The notes beneath the pieces were generated by a model. That model was given only the letters and a program-made list of their open reading frames with translations, was not told where the DNA came from and ran no database searches. Below are positions 39,205 through 49,423 of a stretch of DNA of 64,000 bases, one piece after another; the stretch's first letter is position 1; each line of letters opens with the position of its first letter. A program made the translations under genes and the position numbers. The DNA comes from Sphingomonas sp. ID1715 (lineage in GTDB: Bacteria > Pseudomonadota > Alphaproteobacteria > Sphingomonadales > Sphingomonadaceae): the NCBI RefSeq assembly GCF_013044515.1, contig NZ_JABEPR010000004.1:1-64000 (forward strand), given 5' to 3'.

Positions 39205-40611
39205 GTGGCCACCATTGCCGATACCAAAGATTTCGTCGTTGCCGATCTGAGCCTCGCCCCCTGGGGCCGCAAGGAGATCGAGATCGCCGAGACCGAGATG
39301 CCGGGTCTGATGGCGCTGCGCGAGGAATATGGGGCCGAACAGCCGCTCAAGGGCGCGCGCATCACCGGCTCGCTGCACATGACGATCCAGACCGCGGTGC
39401 TGATCGAAACGCTGACCGCGCTCGGTGCGCAGGTCCGCTGGGCCAGCTGCAACATTTTTTCGACGCAGGACCATGCCGCGGCCGCGATTGCGCAGACCGG
39501 GGTGCCGGTCTTCGCCGTCAAGGGCGAGACGCTCGAGGAATATTGGCAGTATGTCGAGCGCATCTTCGACTGGGGCCAGGACCAGACCTGTAACATGATC
39601 CTGGACGATGGCGGCGACGCCACCATGTTCGCGCTGTGGGGCGCGCGGGTCGAAGCGGGCGAAGATCTGTTCACGCCGACCAACGAGGAAGAGGAGATCT
39701 TCGTCGCGACGCTGAAACGCTTCCTCGCCGAGCGTCCGGGCTACCTCACCAAGACGGTCCAGGCGATCAAGGGCGTGTCGGAAGAGACCACGACCGGCGT
39801 TCACCGCCTCTACGAGCTCGCCAAGAAGGGCAAACTTCCCTTCCCGGCGATCAACGTCAACGACAGCGTCACCAAGTCGAAGTTCGACAATCTCTATGGC
39901 TGCAAGGAATCGCTCGTCGATGCGATCCGCCGCGCGACCGACGTCATGCTGGCCGGCAAGGTCGCCTGCGTCGCCGGCTTCGGCGATGTGGGCAAGGGCT
40001 CGGCACAGTCGCTGCGCAATGGCGGCGCGCGCGTGCTGGTGACCGAAGTCGACCCGATCTGCGCGCTGCAGGCGGCGATGGAAGGCTTCGAGGTCGTGAC
40101 GATGGAAGAGGCGACCAAGCGCGCCGACATCTTCGTGACAGCGACCGGCAATGCCGACGTGATCACGCTCGATCACATGCGCGACATGAAGAACATGGCG
40201 ATTGTCTGCAACATCGGCCACTTCGACAGCGAGATTCAGATCGGCGCGCTGGCCAACATGAAGTGGACCGAGATCAAGCCGCAGGTCGACGAAGTCGAGT
40301 TCCCGGACGGCAAGAAGATCATCGTCCTGTCGAAGGGGCGACTGGTGAACCTCGGCAACGCGACCGGCCACCCTTCCTTCGTGATGAGCTCCAGCTTCAC
40401 AAACCAGACCATCGCCCAGATCGAGCTGTGGAAGAACCACGCCAACTACAAGAACGAAGTCTATGTGCTGCCGAAGCACTTGGATGAGAAGGTGGCGATG
40501 CTCCACCTCGAAAAGCTGGGCGTGAAGCTCACCAAGCTGACCAAGAAGCAGGCTGACTATATCGGCGTGTCGACCGAAGGCCCGTTCAAGCCGGACCATT
40601 ACCGCTACTGA
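39205..40611 (+). CDS. ahcY: Adenosylhomocysteinase
   Basis: A 468-residue S-adenosylhomocysteine hydrolase that splits SAH to homocysteine and adenosine. The NAD-binding site is [17 protein letters not shown], and the substrate residues lie in [16 protein letters not shown] and in the KPDHYRY end. The start is GTG at 39205 with GGAGAAAG upstream. The length matches the long bacterial form. Confidence 0.97.
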   Translation: MATIADTKDFVVADLSLAPWGRKEIEIAETEMPGLMALREEYGAEQPLKGARITGSLHMTIQTAVLIETLTALGAQVRWASCNIFSTQDHAAAAIAQTGVPVFAVKGETLEEYWQYVERIFDWGQDQTCNMILDDGGDATMFALWGARVEAGEDLFTPTNEEEEIFVATLKRFLAERPGYLTKTVQAIKGVSEETTTGVHRLYELAKKGKLPFPAINVNDSVTKSKFDNLYGCKESLVDAIRRATDVMLAGKVACVAGFGDVGKGSAQSLRNGGARVLVTEVDPICALQAAMEGFEVVTMEEATKRADIFVTATGNADVITLDHMRDMKNMAIVCNIGHFDSEIQIGALANMKWTEIKPQVDEVEFPDGKKIIVLSKGRLVNLGNATGHPSFVMSSSFTNQTIAQIELWKNHANYKNEVYVLPKHLDEKVAMLHLEKLGVKLTKLTKKQADYIGVSTEGPFKPDHYRY

Positions 40612-40617
40612 CATCCT

Positions 40618-40673
40618 CCGTTCGTATCGAGCGAAGTCGAGATACGCTTCTCGACTTCGCTCGAAGCGAACGG
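40618..40673. repeat. Palindromic repeat between ahcY and the radical SAM gene
   Basis: Arms of 25 bases at 40618-40642 and 40649-40673 are inverted copies with two mismatches, separated by TACGCT. The element fills almost the whole gap between two convergent genes. The same arm sequence occurs inside addA at 55186. Confidence 0.88.
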
Positions 40674-40676
40674 TGC

Positions 40677-42110
40677 TCAGGCGGCTTCCATCACTTCGCT
40701 ATCTACATCCACGAACGGTAGCAGGTCGCCAAGGAAGGCGAGCGGGTCGCGCAGCCGCGGGTCCTGCATCGCTGCCAGGAAGTCGGCATGATCGGGGTGC
40801 GTGGGCAGGAAGACGGCCTTGTCCGCATATTGGCGATCGGTGAAGGTGCCCCAATTGGTGATCCGGGCGAAATAGACGCAGGTGGCTCCGACCTCGTGGC
40901 CGAGATCGACCGCGGCGCCCATCTCGCGGAAATTCTCTGCCTGAACGACGAAGACCAGGTCGAATTTGTCGATCAGACCGGCTTTGGTAAGCTCGCCCGC
41001 GAACTTCATGTTCTCCAGGACGACCGGCCATTTCGCGCCGCGCCGCAGCAGCTCGTGGGTCTGCCCGGTCGCGGCGTCGACGCTGATCTTCAGCACCGCG
41101 GTGCGGCCGTGCAGCGTTGGGAAGTTTGCCCATTGCGCCGGCGTGAACAGCATGCCGTTGGTCATCACCTGAAAGCGAAGATCAGGATATTCTTCCGGCG
41201 TGAGCTGCTCGAGCAGGCGCCTGAAATTCTTGCTGGCAAACGGATCGCCGGAGCCCGTGACCATCACGCGCTTGGCGTTCTTCAGCATCGGCAGGATCGC
41301 GCGTTCCTGCATGCGATCGAAAATGGCACGCTCCGCATCCGTCGCCGCGAAGCGCTCGGTCCGGCAGCTCGGGCAGGACAGGTTGCAGGTCCGGTCGTAA
41401 GCGAGATTAACGATTTCCGGACCCTGCGGAACTGCGGTGCGGCCTTCCGCCACGACGTCAGCCCATTCGGGCGCCTGGGCGAGGTCGGTTTCAGGCGTCC
41501 AATGGCTCGCCTGGATGCGCGGGCAGGCGATCTTGTTGCAATAGCGATAGCTGCCGTCGAACATGCTCGCCCGGATCGCCTGCGCCGTCGGGCTGTTCCA
41601 CACGTCCTGCCATTCGTTGCGTGACAGGTCGCCGGCGGAGGTCTGCAGCCAGCTGGCGCAGCATTGGTGGGTCGAGCGCTCGAGCACGTCCAACTGCTGG
41701 AAGGGCGTGGCGCAGATCCGGCCCTGCAGCTGGAACTTGGGATTGTCGGGGTCGAGGCGGCCCTGAAGATAGAAGATAGCGCCCTGCACGAGCGGGGACT
41801 GGCTGTATTCGACCGCCAGCGGCTGCAGCCGGTCGAGCATCAGCTCCGTCTCGCCGAGGTGCGCGCCGCAAATGCCGAGCAGCACCAGTAGCGACGTGCG
41901 CACCGGCTTGGCCCGTTCGATTGCTAGCCGCGATTGCAGCTCTGCGACCAGCCCGTCCACCCCATCGAGGAACTGCGGGAGGACCGCCCAGATCTCAGGA
42001 TGATCGAGCCCGTCCGACAGCACGCTCAGCAGGATGTCGACGGCTTCGCCGGCGCCGAGCGGAGGAGCCTCCTGGCTGTCGGCGAACTGCTGGCTATCGG
42101 CTTGCTGCAC
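40677..42110 (-). CDS. Radical SAM protein with N-terminal helical and SPASM-like parts
   Basis: A 477-residue protein from a GTG at 42110, supported by AGGAG eight bases upstream; longer in-frame starts have no ribosome site. Residues 1-120 are helical and TPR-like. Residues 150-196 contain C150-C151, C191 and C196 in a SPASM-like setting (NEWQDVWNS ... YCNKIACPRI). The radical SAM cluster motif is C242-x3-C246-x2-C249 (CNLSCPSC), followed by MVTGSGDPFASK. It probably binds two Fe-S clusters; substrate unknown. It is divergent from the amidohydrolase gene. Confidence 0.78.
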   Translation of the reverse strand: MQQADSQQFADSQEAPPLGAGEAVDILLSVLSDGLDHPEIWAVLPQFLDGVDGLVAELQSRLAIERAKPVRTSLLVLLGICGAHLGETELMLDRLQPLAVEYSQSPLVQGAIFYLQGRLDPDNPKFQLQGRICATPFQQLDVLERSTHQCCASWLQTSAGDLSRNEWQDVWNSPTAQAIRASMFDGSYRYCNKIACPRIQASHWTPETDLAQAPEWADVVAEGRTAVPQGPEIVNLAYDRTCNLSCPSCRTERFAATDAERAIFDRMQERAILPMLKNAKRVMVTGSGDPFASKNFRRLLEQLTPEEYPDLRFQVMTNGMLFTPAQWANFPTLHGRTAVLKISVDAATGQTHELLRRGAKWPVVLENMKFAGELTKAGLIDKFDLVFVVQAENFREMGAAVDLGHEVGATCVYFARITNWGTFTDRQYADKAVFLPTHPDHADFLAAMQDPRLRDPLAFLGDLLPFVDVDSEVMEAA

Positions 42111-42252
42111 TCTGCGTCTCCTGGTCGAATGCAGCGTGGGGTAGGCGAAGAAGGTAAACAGCACGTTGACCATCCGTCGATCGCCCCCGCTTGTGGGGCA
42201 AGCCCGTTCGCTTCTAGAGCGTGCACACGATAGATTCTCCGAGGATGCTCCA

Positions 42253-45200
42253 ATGAACAAGATCGCGCTGCTGGCAGGCTTGCTGGCGACCACCGCGGCT
42301 GTCGCGCAGGCGCCAACGCCTCCACAACCGGTCGAGAACACGCAGGTGCCGGAGAACGAGATCCTCAATCCAGAACAGAGGACCAATCCGCAGACGCCCG
42401 CCAGAGCGAACGCGCCCGCGTCAACGCCGGCCAAAGCCGACAAATGGGACGTGAATGCGCCGCCGGGCATGACGCTGCGGCAGGTGCCGATCAACGTCGA
42501 TCAGGGCAGCTGGATGAATGTCGACGTGTCGCCGGACGGCCGAACCATCGCGTTCGATCTGCTGGGCGACATCTACACCATGCCGATCACGGGCGGCACG
42601 CCGACGCGGATCGCGGACGGCCTTGCCTTCGAGCACCAGCCGCGCTTCTCGCCCGATGGCCGCCGCATCGCCTTCGTGTCCGACCGTGCGGGCGGCGACA
42701 ACATCTGGATCATGAATGTCGACGGATCCGACAAGCGGCAGGTGACGAAGGAGGATTTTCGCCTTCTGAACCAGCCGAGCTGGAGCCCGGACGGGCGTTT
42801 CATCGTCGCCAAAAAGCATTTCACCACCGGCCGTTCGCTCGGCACCGGCGAAGTCTGGCTCTACCATGTCTCGGGCGGCGGCGGCGTGCCGCTCGTCAAG
42901 CGGGCGAACGAGCAGCACCAGAAGGAGCTGGGCGAGCCGATCTTCGCGCCGGACGGCAAGCACGTCTATTTCACGCGCAACGTCACGGCGGGGCCGATCT
43001 TCGAATATGCCCAGAACTCGAATGACGACCTGTTCCACATCGAGCGCTATGACCTCGAAACCGGCGAGGTGGCGACGACGGCGCAGGGGGCCGGCGGATC
43101 GGTGCGGCCGACACCTTCGCCCGACGGCAAGAAGATCGCCTTCGTCCGCCGCGAACGCGCCAAGTCGAAGCTCTATGTGAAGGACCTTGCGTCGGGCGAG
43201 GAGCGCAAGATCTACGACGCGCTGGACCAGGACGTGCAGGAAACCTGGGCGGTCACCGGCGTCTATCCCAACATGGCTTGGACGCCCGACGGGCGTTCGG
43301 TCGTGTTCTGGGCCGCGGGCAAGATCCGGCGGGTGAACGCCGATGGATCGGGCGCCTCCGAAATCCCGTTCCGGGTCAACGACACGCGCGTGGTCGTCGA
43401 TGCCACCCACCCGAAGGTCGAAGTCGCGCCCGATCGCTTCACGACCAAGATCCCGCGCTGGGCGGCCGTGTCGCCGGATGGCCGGCAAGTGGTGTTCGAG
43501 ACGCTCGGCAAGCTCTGGATCAAGCCGATGGCCGGCGGTGCCGCGCGTCGGCTGACCAGCAGCAAGGGCGACAATTTCGAGCGCTATCCGGCTTGGTCGC
43601 GGGACGGGCGCACGATCGTGTTCGTCGACTGGACCGATCAGGGGCTCGGGCGGCTGCGCACGGTAGGCGCGGGCGGCGGCACGCCGCGAGACGTGACCGC
43701 ACAGCCGGGTCATTACTCCCACCCAGCCTTTTCGCCCGACGGCAAGACGATCGTGTTCGAACGCGAAGCCGGCGGTTACCTGACCTCCGACCGCTGGTCA
43801 GAGGACCCCGGCGTCTATCGCGTCGCCACCGCCGGCGGCACGCCCGTGCGCGTGGCGAAGGACGGTGCGATGCCCCAGTTCGGCGCCTCCAACGACCGCG
43901 TGTTCATGGCCATGTCCGCACAAGGCAAGCGCCAGCTGGTTTCAACGAACCTCGATGGCGACGCCAAGCGGGTTCATGCGACCGGCGAACTCGTCAACGA
44001 GTTCGACGTGTCGCCGGATGGCCGCTTCGTCGCGTTCCGCCAAAACTATCAGGCCTTCGTCATGCCGCTGTTGCCGGGCACCCAGGACGTGTCCGCCGAC
44101 CCCAAGGGCGGGCCGATGCCGGTGACGCGGGTCAGCTCCGAAGGCGCGGATTTCCTGAATTGGTCCGACGGCGGCCGCAAGCTCCATTGGAGCCTCGGAC
44201 CGACGGTTTACACCGCCAGCAGCGATGCGTTCTTCGCTTCGGCTCCGGCAGGTGAGAATGCGCCCAAGTTTCAGCCTCCAAAGTCCGGCGTATCGCTGGC
44301 GATGGAAGTCGCCGCGGACAAGCCGACCGGCACCGTCGCGCTCACCGGCGCACGCATCGTCACCATGGCAAATGCCGATGGCGGCATCGTCGACGACGGT
44401 GTGATCGTTATCCGCGGCGATAGGATCGTGGCGGTCGGGCCGCGGGCTTCCGTGCAGGTGCCCGCGGGTGCAAAGACCGTGGATCTTGCCGGCAAGACGA
44501 TCATTCCCGGACTGGTCGATGCGCATGCTCATGGGCCGCAGGGCGTCGATGGAACGACGCCGCAACAGAATTGGTCCGACATCGTCAATCTGGCGATGGG
44601 CGCCACCACGATCCACGATCCGTCCTCGCGCTCGTCGGAGATTTTTCCGGCTGCCGAGATGCAGCGGGCGGGCAAAATCCTCGCGCCCCGCATCTTTTCG
44701 ACCGGCGAGATCATCTACGGCGCCAAGGCGGCGGGCATGTATGCCGAGATCAACAGCTTCGACGATGCGCTCGCTCATGTTCGCCGGCTGAAGGCGCAGG
44801 GCGCGATGAGCGTGAAGAACTATAATCAGCCACGGCGAGAGCAGCGGCAGATGGTGGTGGCCGCGGCCCAACGTGAAGGCATGGAAGTGGTGCCCGAGGG
44901 CGGATCGCTCTTCACACAGGACGTGACGCTGATCCAGGACGGCAATTCGACCGTCGAGCACAATGTGCCGTTGCTCACCTTCTATGACGATCTGATTCAG
45001 CTCTGGAGTCAGTCCAAGACCAACTATACGCCAACGCTGGTCGTCACCTATGGTGGGCCTGCCGGCGACCCCTATTGGCGGTCGCATACCGACGTGTTCA
45101 GGCATCCGATCCTGACCCGGCATATTCCGCCCGGCACGCTCGCGGCCGACAATTCCCGCCGCCAGATCGCGCCGGAGGAGGATTATGTCGACGACGACAG

Positions 45201-45627
45201 CGCCCGGGAGTCGCGCAAGCTGGCCGACAAGGGCGTGCTGGTCTCGATCGGCGCGCATGGTCAACAGGCCGGCCTTGGGCCGCATTGGGAAATGTGGTCG
45301 TTCGTCCGTGGCGGCTGGTCGCCGATCGAGGCGCTCAAGGCCGGCACCATCTACCCCGCGCGCTCGCTCGGCTATGAGCGGGATGTCGGTTCGCTCGAGG
45401 CCGGCAAGCTCGCCGACCTGGTCGTGCTCGATGCCGATCCGACGCAGGACATCCGCAACACGGAGAAGATCAGCCGCGTGATGCTCGGCGGGCGCCTCTA
45501 TGATCCGCTGACGATGAACGAAGTGGCGACCGGCACCCGCACGCGCGCGGCCTATTGGTGGGAAGGCGCCAATGGCAGCCGTTCGGCTGGTGCGCCGAGC
45601 GTCAGCTACGGGCATGCGCGCGACTAG
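42253..45627 (+). CDS. Secreted amidohydrolase with N-terminal TolB-type propeller
   Basis: A 1124-residue protein with a signal peptide (MNKIALLAGLLATTAAVAQA). Residues 90-680 hold repeated WD40-like/PD40 blades (SPDGRTIAF, SPDGRRIAF, SPDGKKIAF). The C-terminal 350 residues are an amidohydrolase domain with the metal pair H758-A-H760 (GLVDAHAHG), SVKNYNQP, and AHGQQAGLGPHWEMWSF. Such fusions are found in sphingomonads and related bacteria. Probably periplasmic, with a peptide- or amide-like substrate that is not identified. The ATG at 42253 gives the signal peptide; longer starts do not. Confidence 0.8.
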   Translation: MNKIALLAGLLATTAAVAQAPTPPQPVENTQVPENEILNPEQRTNPQTPARANAPASTPAKADKWDVNAPPGMTLRQVPINVDQGSWMNVDVSPDGRTIAFDLLGDIYTMPITGGTPTRIADGLAFEHQPRFSPDGRRIAFVSDRAGGDNIWIMNVDGSDKRQVTKEDFRLLNQPSWSPDGRFIVAKKHFTTGRSLGTGEVWLYHVSGGGGVPLVKRANEQHQKELGEPIFAPDGKHVYFTRNVTAGPIFEYAQNSNDDLFHIERYDLETGEVATTAQGAGGSVRPTPSPDGKKIAFVRRERAKSKLYVKDLASGEERKIYDALDQDVQETWAVTGVYPNMAWTPDGRSVVFWAAGKIRRVNADGSGASEIPFRVNDTRVVVDATHPKVEVAPDRFTTKIPRWAAVSPDGRQVVFETLGKLWIKPMAGGAARRLTSSKGDNFERYPAWSRDGRTIVFVDWTDQGLGRLRTVGAGGGTPRDVTAQPGHYSHPAFSPDGKTIVFEREAGGYLTSDRWSEDPGVYRVATAGGTPVRVAKDGAMPQFGASNDRVFMAMSAQGKRQLVSTNLDGDAKRVHATGELVNEFDVSPDGRFVAFRQNYQAFVMPLLPGTQDVSADPKGGPMPVTRVSSEGADFLNWSDGGRKLHWSLGPTVYTASSDAFFASAPAGENAPKFQPPKSGVSLAMEVAADKPTGTVALTGARIVTMANADGGIVDDGVIVIRGDRIVAVGPRASVQVPAGAKTVDLAGKTIIPGLVDAHAHGPQGVDGTTPQQNWSDIVNLAMGATTIHDPSSRSSEIFPAAEMQRAGKILAPRIFSTGEIIYGAKAAGMYAEINSFDDALAHVRRLKAQGAMSVKNYNQPRREQRQMVVAAAQREGMEVVPEGGSLFTQDVTLIQDGNSTVEHNVPLLTFYDDLIQLWSQSKTNYTPTLVVTYGGPAGDPYWRSHTDVFRHPILTRHIPPGTLAADNSRRQIAPEEDYVDDDSARESRKLADKGVLVSIGAHGQQAGLGPHWEMWSFVRGGWSPIEALKAGTIYPARSLGYERDVGSLEAGKLADLVVLDADPTQDIRNTEKISRVMLGGRLYDPLTMNEVATGTRTRAAYWWEGANGSRSAGAPSVSYGHARD

Positions 45628-45655
45628 TGCGTTGCTGGGGAGCGGCTGAGCCGGC

Positions 45656-48010
45656 GTGACAGCGCTTTCTCCCTTGGCGGCGTTGCTGGTCGGCGCCCTG
45701 CTCGCGCTGTGGCTCGGTGGCGCCGCCTGGGCGCTGATCACCGGGCTGCGGCTGCGGCGAAGCGCCCAGACGGCGGAGGTGCGGAGCAGCCAGCTGCAGG
45801 CGCTGCTCGATTCCGCGCCGGCCCTGGTGGTGATCGTCGGCGCCGACGACCGGATCGATGCTCCGGATCGGTTGACCGACTGGCTGGGGCTCGTCGACCG
45901 CCCGCGCGAACTGGCCGATCTTTCGTCGGCAGGCGCAGGGCTGAGCGAGACGGACTTTGCGTTGCTGCGGCAGGACATCGAGACCGCCCGCACGGCCGCC
46001 GAACCCTTTTACCGGGTGGTCAGGCCGGAAGGGTCCTCACGCACGCTGACGATCCGCGGCGGGCCGGTGCCCACCGCATTGGCGGCGGCCGGCGCGGTCG
46101 TCATGTACCTGTTCGACTCGACCGAGATCCGATCCGAAATGACGCGCCTTGCCGAAGAAGGCGAGCGGCTGGCGCAGGCCTTCGACGCATTGTCCGGGCT
46201 GATCGAGGCGTCGCCGATCCCGATGTGGCATCGTGGTCCCGACCTGCGGCTGTCATTGGTCAACAGCGCCTATGTGAAGGCCGTCGAGGGAGCGAGTGCC
46301 GCTGACGTGATCCAGCGCGGTCTTGAACTGGTCGAGGCCGCACCCGGTCGCAATCCGATCGCCGCCGCCGCCGCCGCTCGTCAGAGCGGGGAGTCGAGGT
46401 CGCGCGTGCTGCCGGCCACGATCGCCGGGGAGCGGCGCAGCCTGCAGATCGTTGACGTGCCGCTCGGCGATGCGGGTGTCGCCGGCTATGCGATCGACGT
46501 CGAGGAACTCGAACAGGCCCGGTCCGCCTTCAAGCGCTTTGCCGAGGCGCAGCGCGACCTGCTGGACCGGCTTTCGGCGGGCGTCGCCCAGTTCGAGGCG
46601 GATCGCTCGCTCAGCTTTTACAACCAGGCGTTCATGCGGCTCTTCTCGATGAAGCCGGAATGGCTGGCCGAAGGGCCGGAATTCGCCCGCGTGCTCGACC
46701 GGATGCGGGAGGCGAACCGGGTGCCCGAGGCGCGCGACTTCCGCGCCTGGCGCGAAGAGCGGCGCGCCTGGTTCACCAGCGCGAGCGAGGGGCAGGAAGA
46801 GAATTGGATGCTGCCCGGCGGCACGCACCTCCGTGTGGTGGCCCAACCGCTCCCCGATGGCGGCCTGCTCACCATCTTTGAGGACCGGACCGAGCAGGTG
46901 TCGCTTGCCAGCGCCCGGGACACGCTTCTGCGCGTGCGTGCAGCGACGTTCGAGCATCTGTTCGAGGCGGTAGGCGTCTTCGCGGCGGACGGCCGGCTCC
47001 AGCTCTGGAACCAGAAGTTCCGCGATGTGTGGGAGTTGGACGATGCGTTCCTCAGCACCCATCCACGAGTCGATGCGCTGGCCGATGCGGCTTCGCGCCA
47101 GTTGACCAATCCTTCACGCGCGGCGGTCATCCGGGAGTTGGTGCGGGTGGCGACACAGGACAGGAAGCAGCGCAACGGACGCGTCGCACTCAGGAACGGC
47201 CGCCACTACGAGTTCGCGGCCGTGCCGCTGCCCGACGGCAACGCGCTCTTCACCATGCTCGACATCAGCGACAGCCGCCGCATCGAAGCCGCCCTGCGCG
47301 ATCGTAACGAAGCGCTGGAAGAGGCGGACCGGGTCAAGACCGCCTTCGTCGCCAATATGAGCTACGAGCTGCGCACGCCTTTAACGTCGATCGGCGGCTT
47401 CGCGGAAATGTTGTCGGGCGGCTATGCCGGCCCGCTGACTTCGACCGCGGGCGAATATGTTGAAGCGATTCTGGAATCGGTGGCGCGGCTGAGCACGCTG
47501 ATCGATCATGTGCTCGACCTGACGCAGAGCGAGGCGGGCGCCCTGCCGCTCGAAAACCGCTCGGTGGATCTGAAGCGGCTGGCGCGGGAGGCGTCCAAAG
47601 CGGCGACGATTGGGGCAGCCGAAAAGTCGATCGAGTTCGCGGTCGAACTCGACAAGAGCCTGGGCAGCGTCACCGGCGATTCACGGCGCCTGCGCCAGGT
47701 GCTGGACAATCTTCTCGGCAATGCCATTCGCTTCACTCCGCCCGGCGGCCGCGTGCTGCTCCACGGCAGCGGCACGGAGACCAGCGCACGACTGGTGGTG
47801 TCCGACAATGGGCCCGGGATGAGCGTGAAGGAGCAGGGCCGAGCGTTCGACCGCTTCAGCCGCACCAGCGATGCGCGCGAAAGCGGCGCGTCGCTGGGCC
47901 TGGGGCTGCCGCTCGCCCGTCAATGGGTGGAGGCGCATGGCGGCACGCTGACGCTGGAATCGGAGCCGGGGCAGGGCACCGCCGTCACCGTCGAGCTGCC
48001 GCGCCGCTGA
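45656..48010 (+). CDS. divL: DivL-type PAS histidine-kinase-like protein (Tyr in place of His)
   Basis: A 784-residue protein with one N-terminal membrane segment (residues 5-28), then several PAS-like sensory regions and a HisKA/HATPase end. The phospho-acceptor box reads FVANMSYELRTPL, so the usual His is Tyr570; this is the hallmark of DivL (Y550 in Caulobacter). The ATP-binding N and G boxes (DNLLGNAIRFTPPGG, SDNGPGM, GLGLPLARQWVEAHGG) look intact. DivL works with DivK/CckA in CtrA control of the cell cycle. GTG start at 45656. Downstream genes match the Caulobacter-type neighbourhood. Confidence 0.85.
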   Translation: MTALSPLAALLVGALLALWLGGAAWALITGLRLRRSAQTAEVRSSQLQALLDSAPALVVIVGADDRIDAPDRLTDWLGLVDRPRELADLSSAGAGLSETDFALLRQDIETARTAAEPFYRVVRPEGSSRTLTIRGGPVPTALAAAGAVVMYLFDSTEIRSEMTRLAEEGERLAQAFDALSGLIEASPIPMWHRGPDLRLSLVNSAYVKAVEGASAADVIQRGLELVEAAPGRNPIAAAAAARQSGESRSRVLPATIAGERRSLQIVDVPLGDAGVAGYAIDVEELEQARSAFKRFAEAQRDLLDRLSAGVAQFEADRSLSFYNQAFMRLFSMKPEWLAEGPEFARVLDRMREANRVPEARDFRAWREERRAWFTSASEGQEENWMLPGGTHLRVVAQPLPDGGLLTIFEDRTEQVSLASARDTLLRVRAATFEHLFEAVGVFAADGRLQLWNQKFRDVWELDDAFLSTHPRVDALADAASRQLTNPSRAAVIRELVRVATQDRKQRNGRVALRNGRHYEFAAVPLPDGNALFTMLDISDSRRIEAALRDRNEALEEADRVKTAFVANMSYELRTPLTSIGGFAEMLSGGYAGPLTSTAGEYVEAILESVARLSTLIDHVLDLTQSEAGALPLENRSVDLKRLAREASKAATIGAAEKSIEFAVELDKSLGSVTGDSRRLRQVLDNLLGNAIRFTPPGGRVLLHGSGTETSARLVVSDNGPGMSVKEQGRAFDRFSRTSDARESGASLGLGLPLARQWVEAHGGTLTLESEPGQGTAVTVELPRR

Positions 48011-48011
48011 C

Positions 48012-48455
48012 ATGCTGCTGCGGGACCAAGCCGCCACTTTGCAGTTGGGCGCTCGTCTGGCGGGGCTGGTCCGCCCCGGCGACATGATCGCGCTGTCAGG
48101 TGGCCTCGGCGCCGGCAAGACCACGCTCGCGCGTGGTCTGCTCGCGTCGCTGGGTCTGGCGGGGGAGGCGCCCAGCCCGACCTTCGCGATCGTGCAATCC
48201 TATGCGCCGCCCGAGACGCGGCTGCCGGTCGCTCATATCGATCTGTATCGCCTCGACGCACCCGAAGAGGCCGAGGAGCTCGGCCTGGATGAACTGCGGC
48301 AGGACCATCTGCTGCTGGTCGAGTGGCCGGAACGGCTCGACGCGTCATTCTGGCGGGACGCGCTGTGGCTGCGGCTGGAAGAGGGAGTAGGCGCGGGGCG
48401 GCGCTTGACAGCGCAGGTGCCGCCGTCATGGGAGGCGCGATGGCCCCCGAAATGA
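48012..48455 (+). CDS. tsaE: tRNA threonylcarbamoyladenosine biosynthesis ATPase TsaE
   Basis: A 147-residue YjeE/TsaE protein with the P-loop SGGLGAGKTTLARGLL, SPTFAIVQSY and HIDLYRL, and LLLVEWPERL. It energises the TsaBD complex for the t6A modification of tRNA position 37. It starts 1 base after divL and overlaps amgK. Confidence 0.95.
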   Translation: MLLRDQAATLQLGARLAGLVRPGDMIALSGGLGAGKTTLARGLLASLGLAGEAPSPTFAIVQSYAPPETRLPVAHIDLYRLDAPEEAEELGLDELRQDHLLLVEWPERLDASFWRDALWLRLEEGVGAGRRLTAQVPPSWEARWPPK

Positions 48456-49423
48456 CTCCCCCGGCCGCTGCTGCGGATTTCCTGAAGCATGCGGGCTGGG
48501 ACGATGCCGAGATCCTGCCGCTCGCCGGCGATGCCTCCTTTCGCCGCTATTTCCGCGTGCTGGCGCCGGGCCGCCGCGCCGTGTTGATGGATGCACCGCC
48601 GCCGCACGAGGACCCGCGGCCGTTCCTGACCGTCGCCGAACATCTGATCGCGCTCGGCTTTTCGGCTCCGCGAACGCTCGCCGCAGACCTGACCCATGGC
48701 CTCGTCCTGCTCGAAGACTTTGGCGATGCGCGGATGCGCGAAGTCATCGATGCCGCGCCGGAGGCCGAACGGCGCATCTATGCCGATGTGGTCGACCTGC
48801 TCGCTCGGCTGCACCGCCACCCCGCCGCCGATCTGCCGCCCTATGACGAGCGCGAATACCTCCGCGAGGTCTCTCTGCTGACCGAATGGTATGCGCCCGC
48901 GCTCGGCCTCGACCTGAACGCCGATGGCTACCGCGCCGCTTGGCGTGAGGCGCTGGCGCCATTGCTGGACGACCAGTCGGTGACGGTGCTGCGAGACTAT
49001 CACGCCGAAAATATCATGCTGATCGAAGGACGGGACGGGATCGAAAGCCTGGGCCTGCTCGACTTCCAAGACGCACTTGCCGGTCATCCCGCCTATGATC
49101 TCGTGTCGATGCTGCAGGACGCGCGTCGCGACGTGCCCGAGGCGATCGAAGCGGAGATGCTCGCGCGTTATCTCGAACGCGCGAAGCCGGCGGACGGGTT
49201 CCTCGATGCCTATTGGCTGTTGGGCGCTCAGCGGAATGCCAAGATTGTCGGTATCTTCGCGCGGCTTTGGAAGCGGGACGGCAAGCCACGCTACCTTGAT
49301 TATCTGCCGCGGGTGTGGGGCTATCTGGAACGCGATCTGCAGCAGCCGGCGCTCGCCCCGGTCAGGGCCTGGTTCGACGCCCATGTGCCGACCCACGCAC
49401 GCGGCGGCGCGCAGCTCGCATGA
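48440..49423 (+). CDS. amgK: N-acetylmuramate/N-acetylglucosamine kinase AmgK
   Basis: A 327-residue aminoglycoside-phosphotransferase-fold kinase from the ATG at 48440 (GGGAGG five bases upstream); a second ATG at 48452 would overlap the tsaE stop as ATGA. The catalytic loop is LRDYHAENIML and the metal Asp lies in LLDFQDALAGHPAYDL. With murU it phosphorylates MurNAc at the anomeric position for peptidoglycan recycling, bypassing MurA (known from Pseudomonas and Caulobacter). Confidence 0.9.
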   Translation: MAPEMTPPAAAADFLKHAGWDDAEILPLAGDASFRRYFRVLAPGRRAVLMDAPPPHEDPRPFLTVAEHLIALGFSAPRTLAADLTHGLVLLEDFGDARMREVIDAAPEAERRIYADVVDLLARLHRHPAADLPPYDEREYLREVSLLTEWYAPALGLDLNADGYRAAWREALAPLLDDQSVTVLRDYHAENIMLIEGRDGIESLGLLDFQDALAGHPAYDLVSMLQDARRDVPEAIEAEMLARYLERAKPADGFLDAYWLLGAQRNAKIVGIFARLWKRDGKPRYLDYLPRVWGYLERDLQQPALAPVRAWFDAHVPTHARGGAQLA

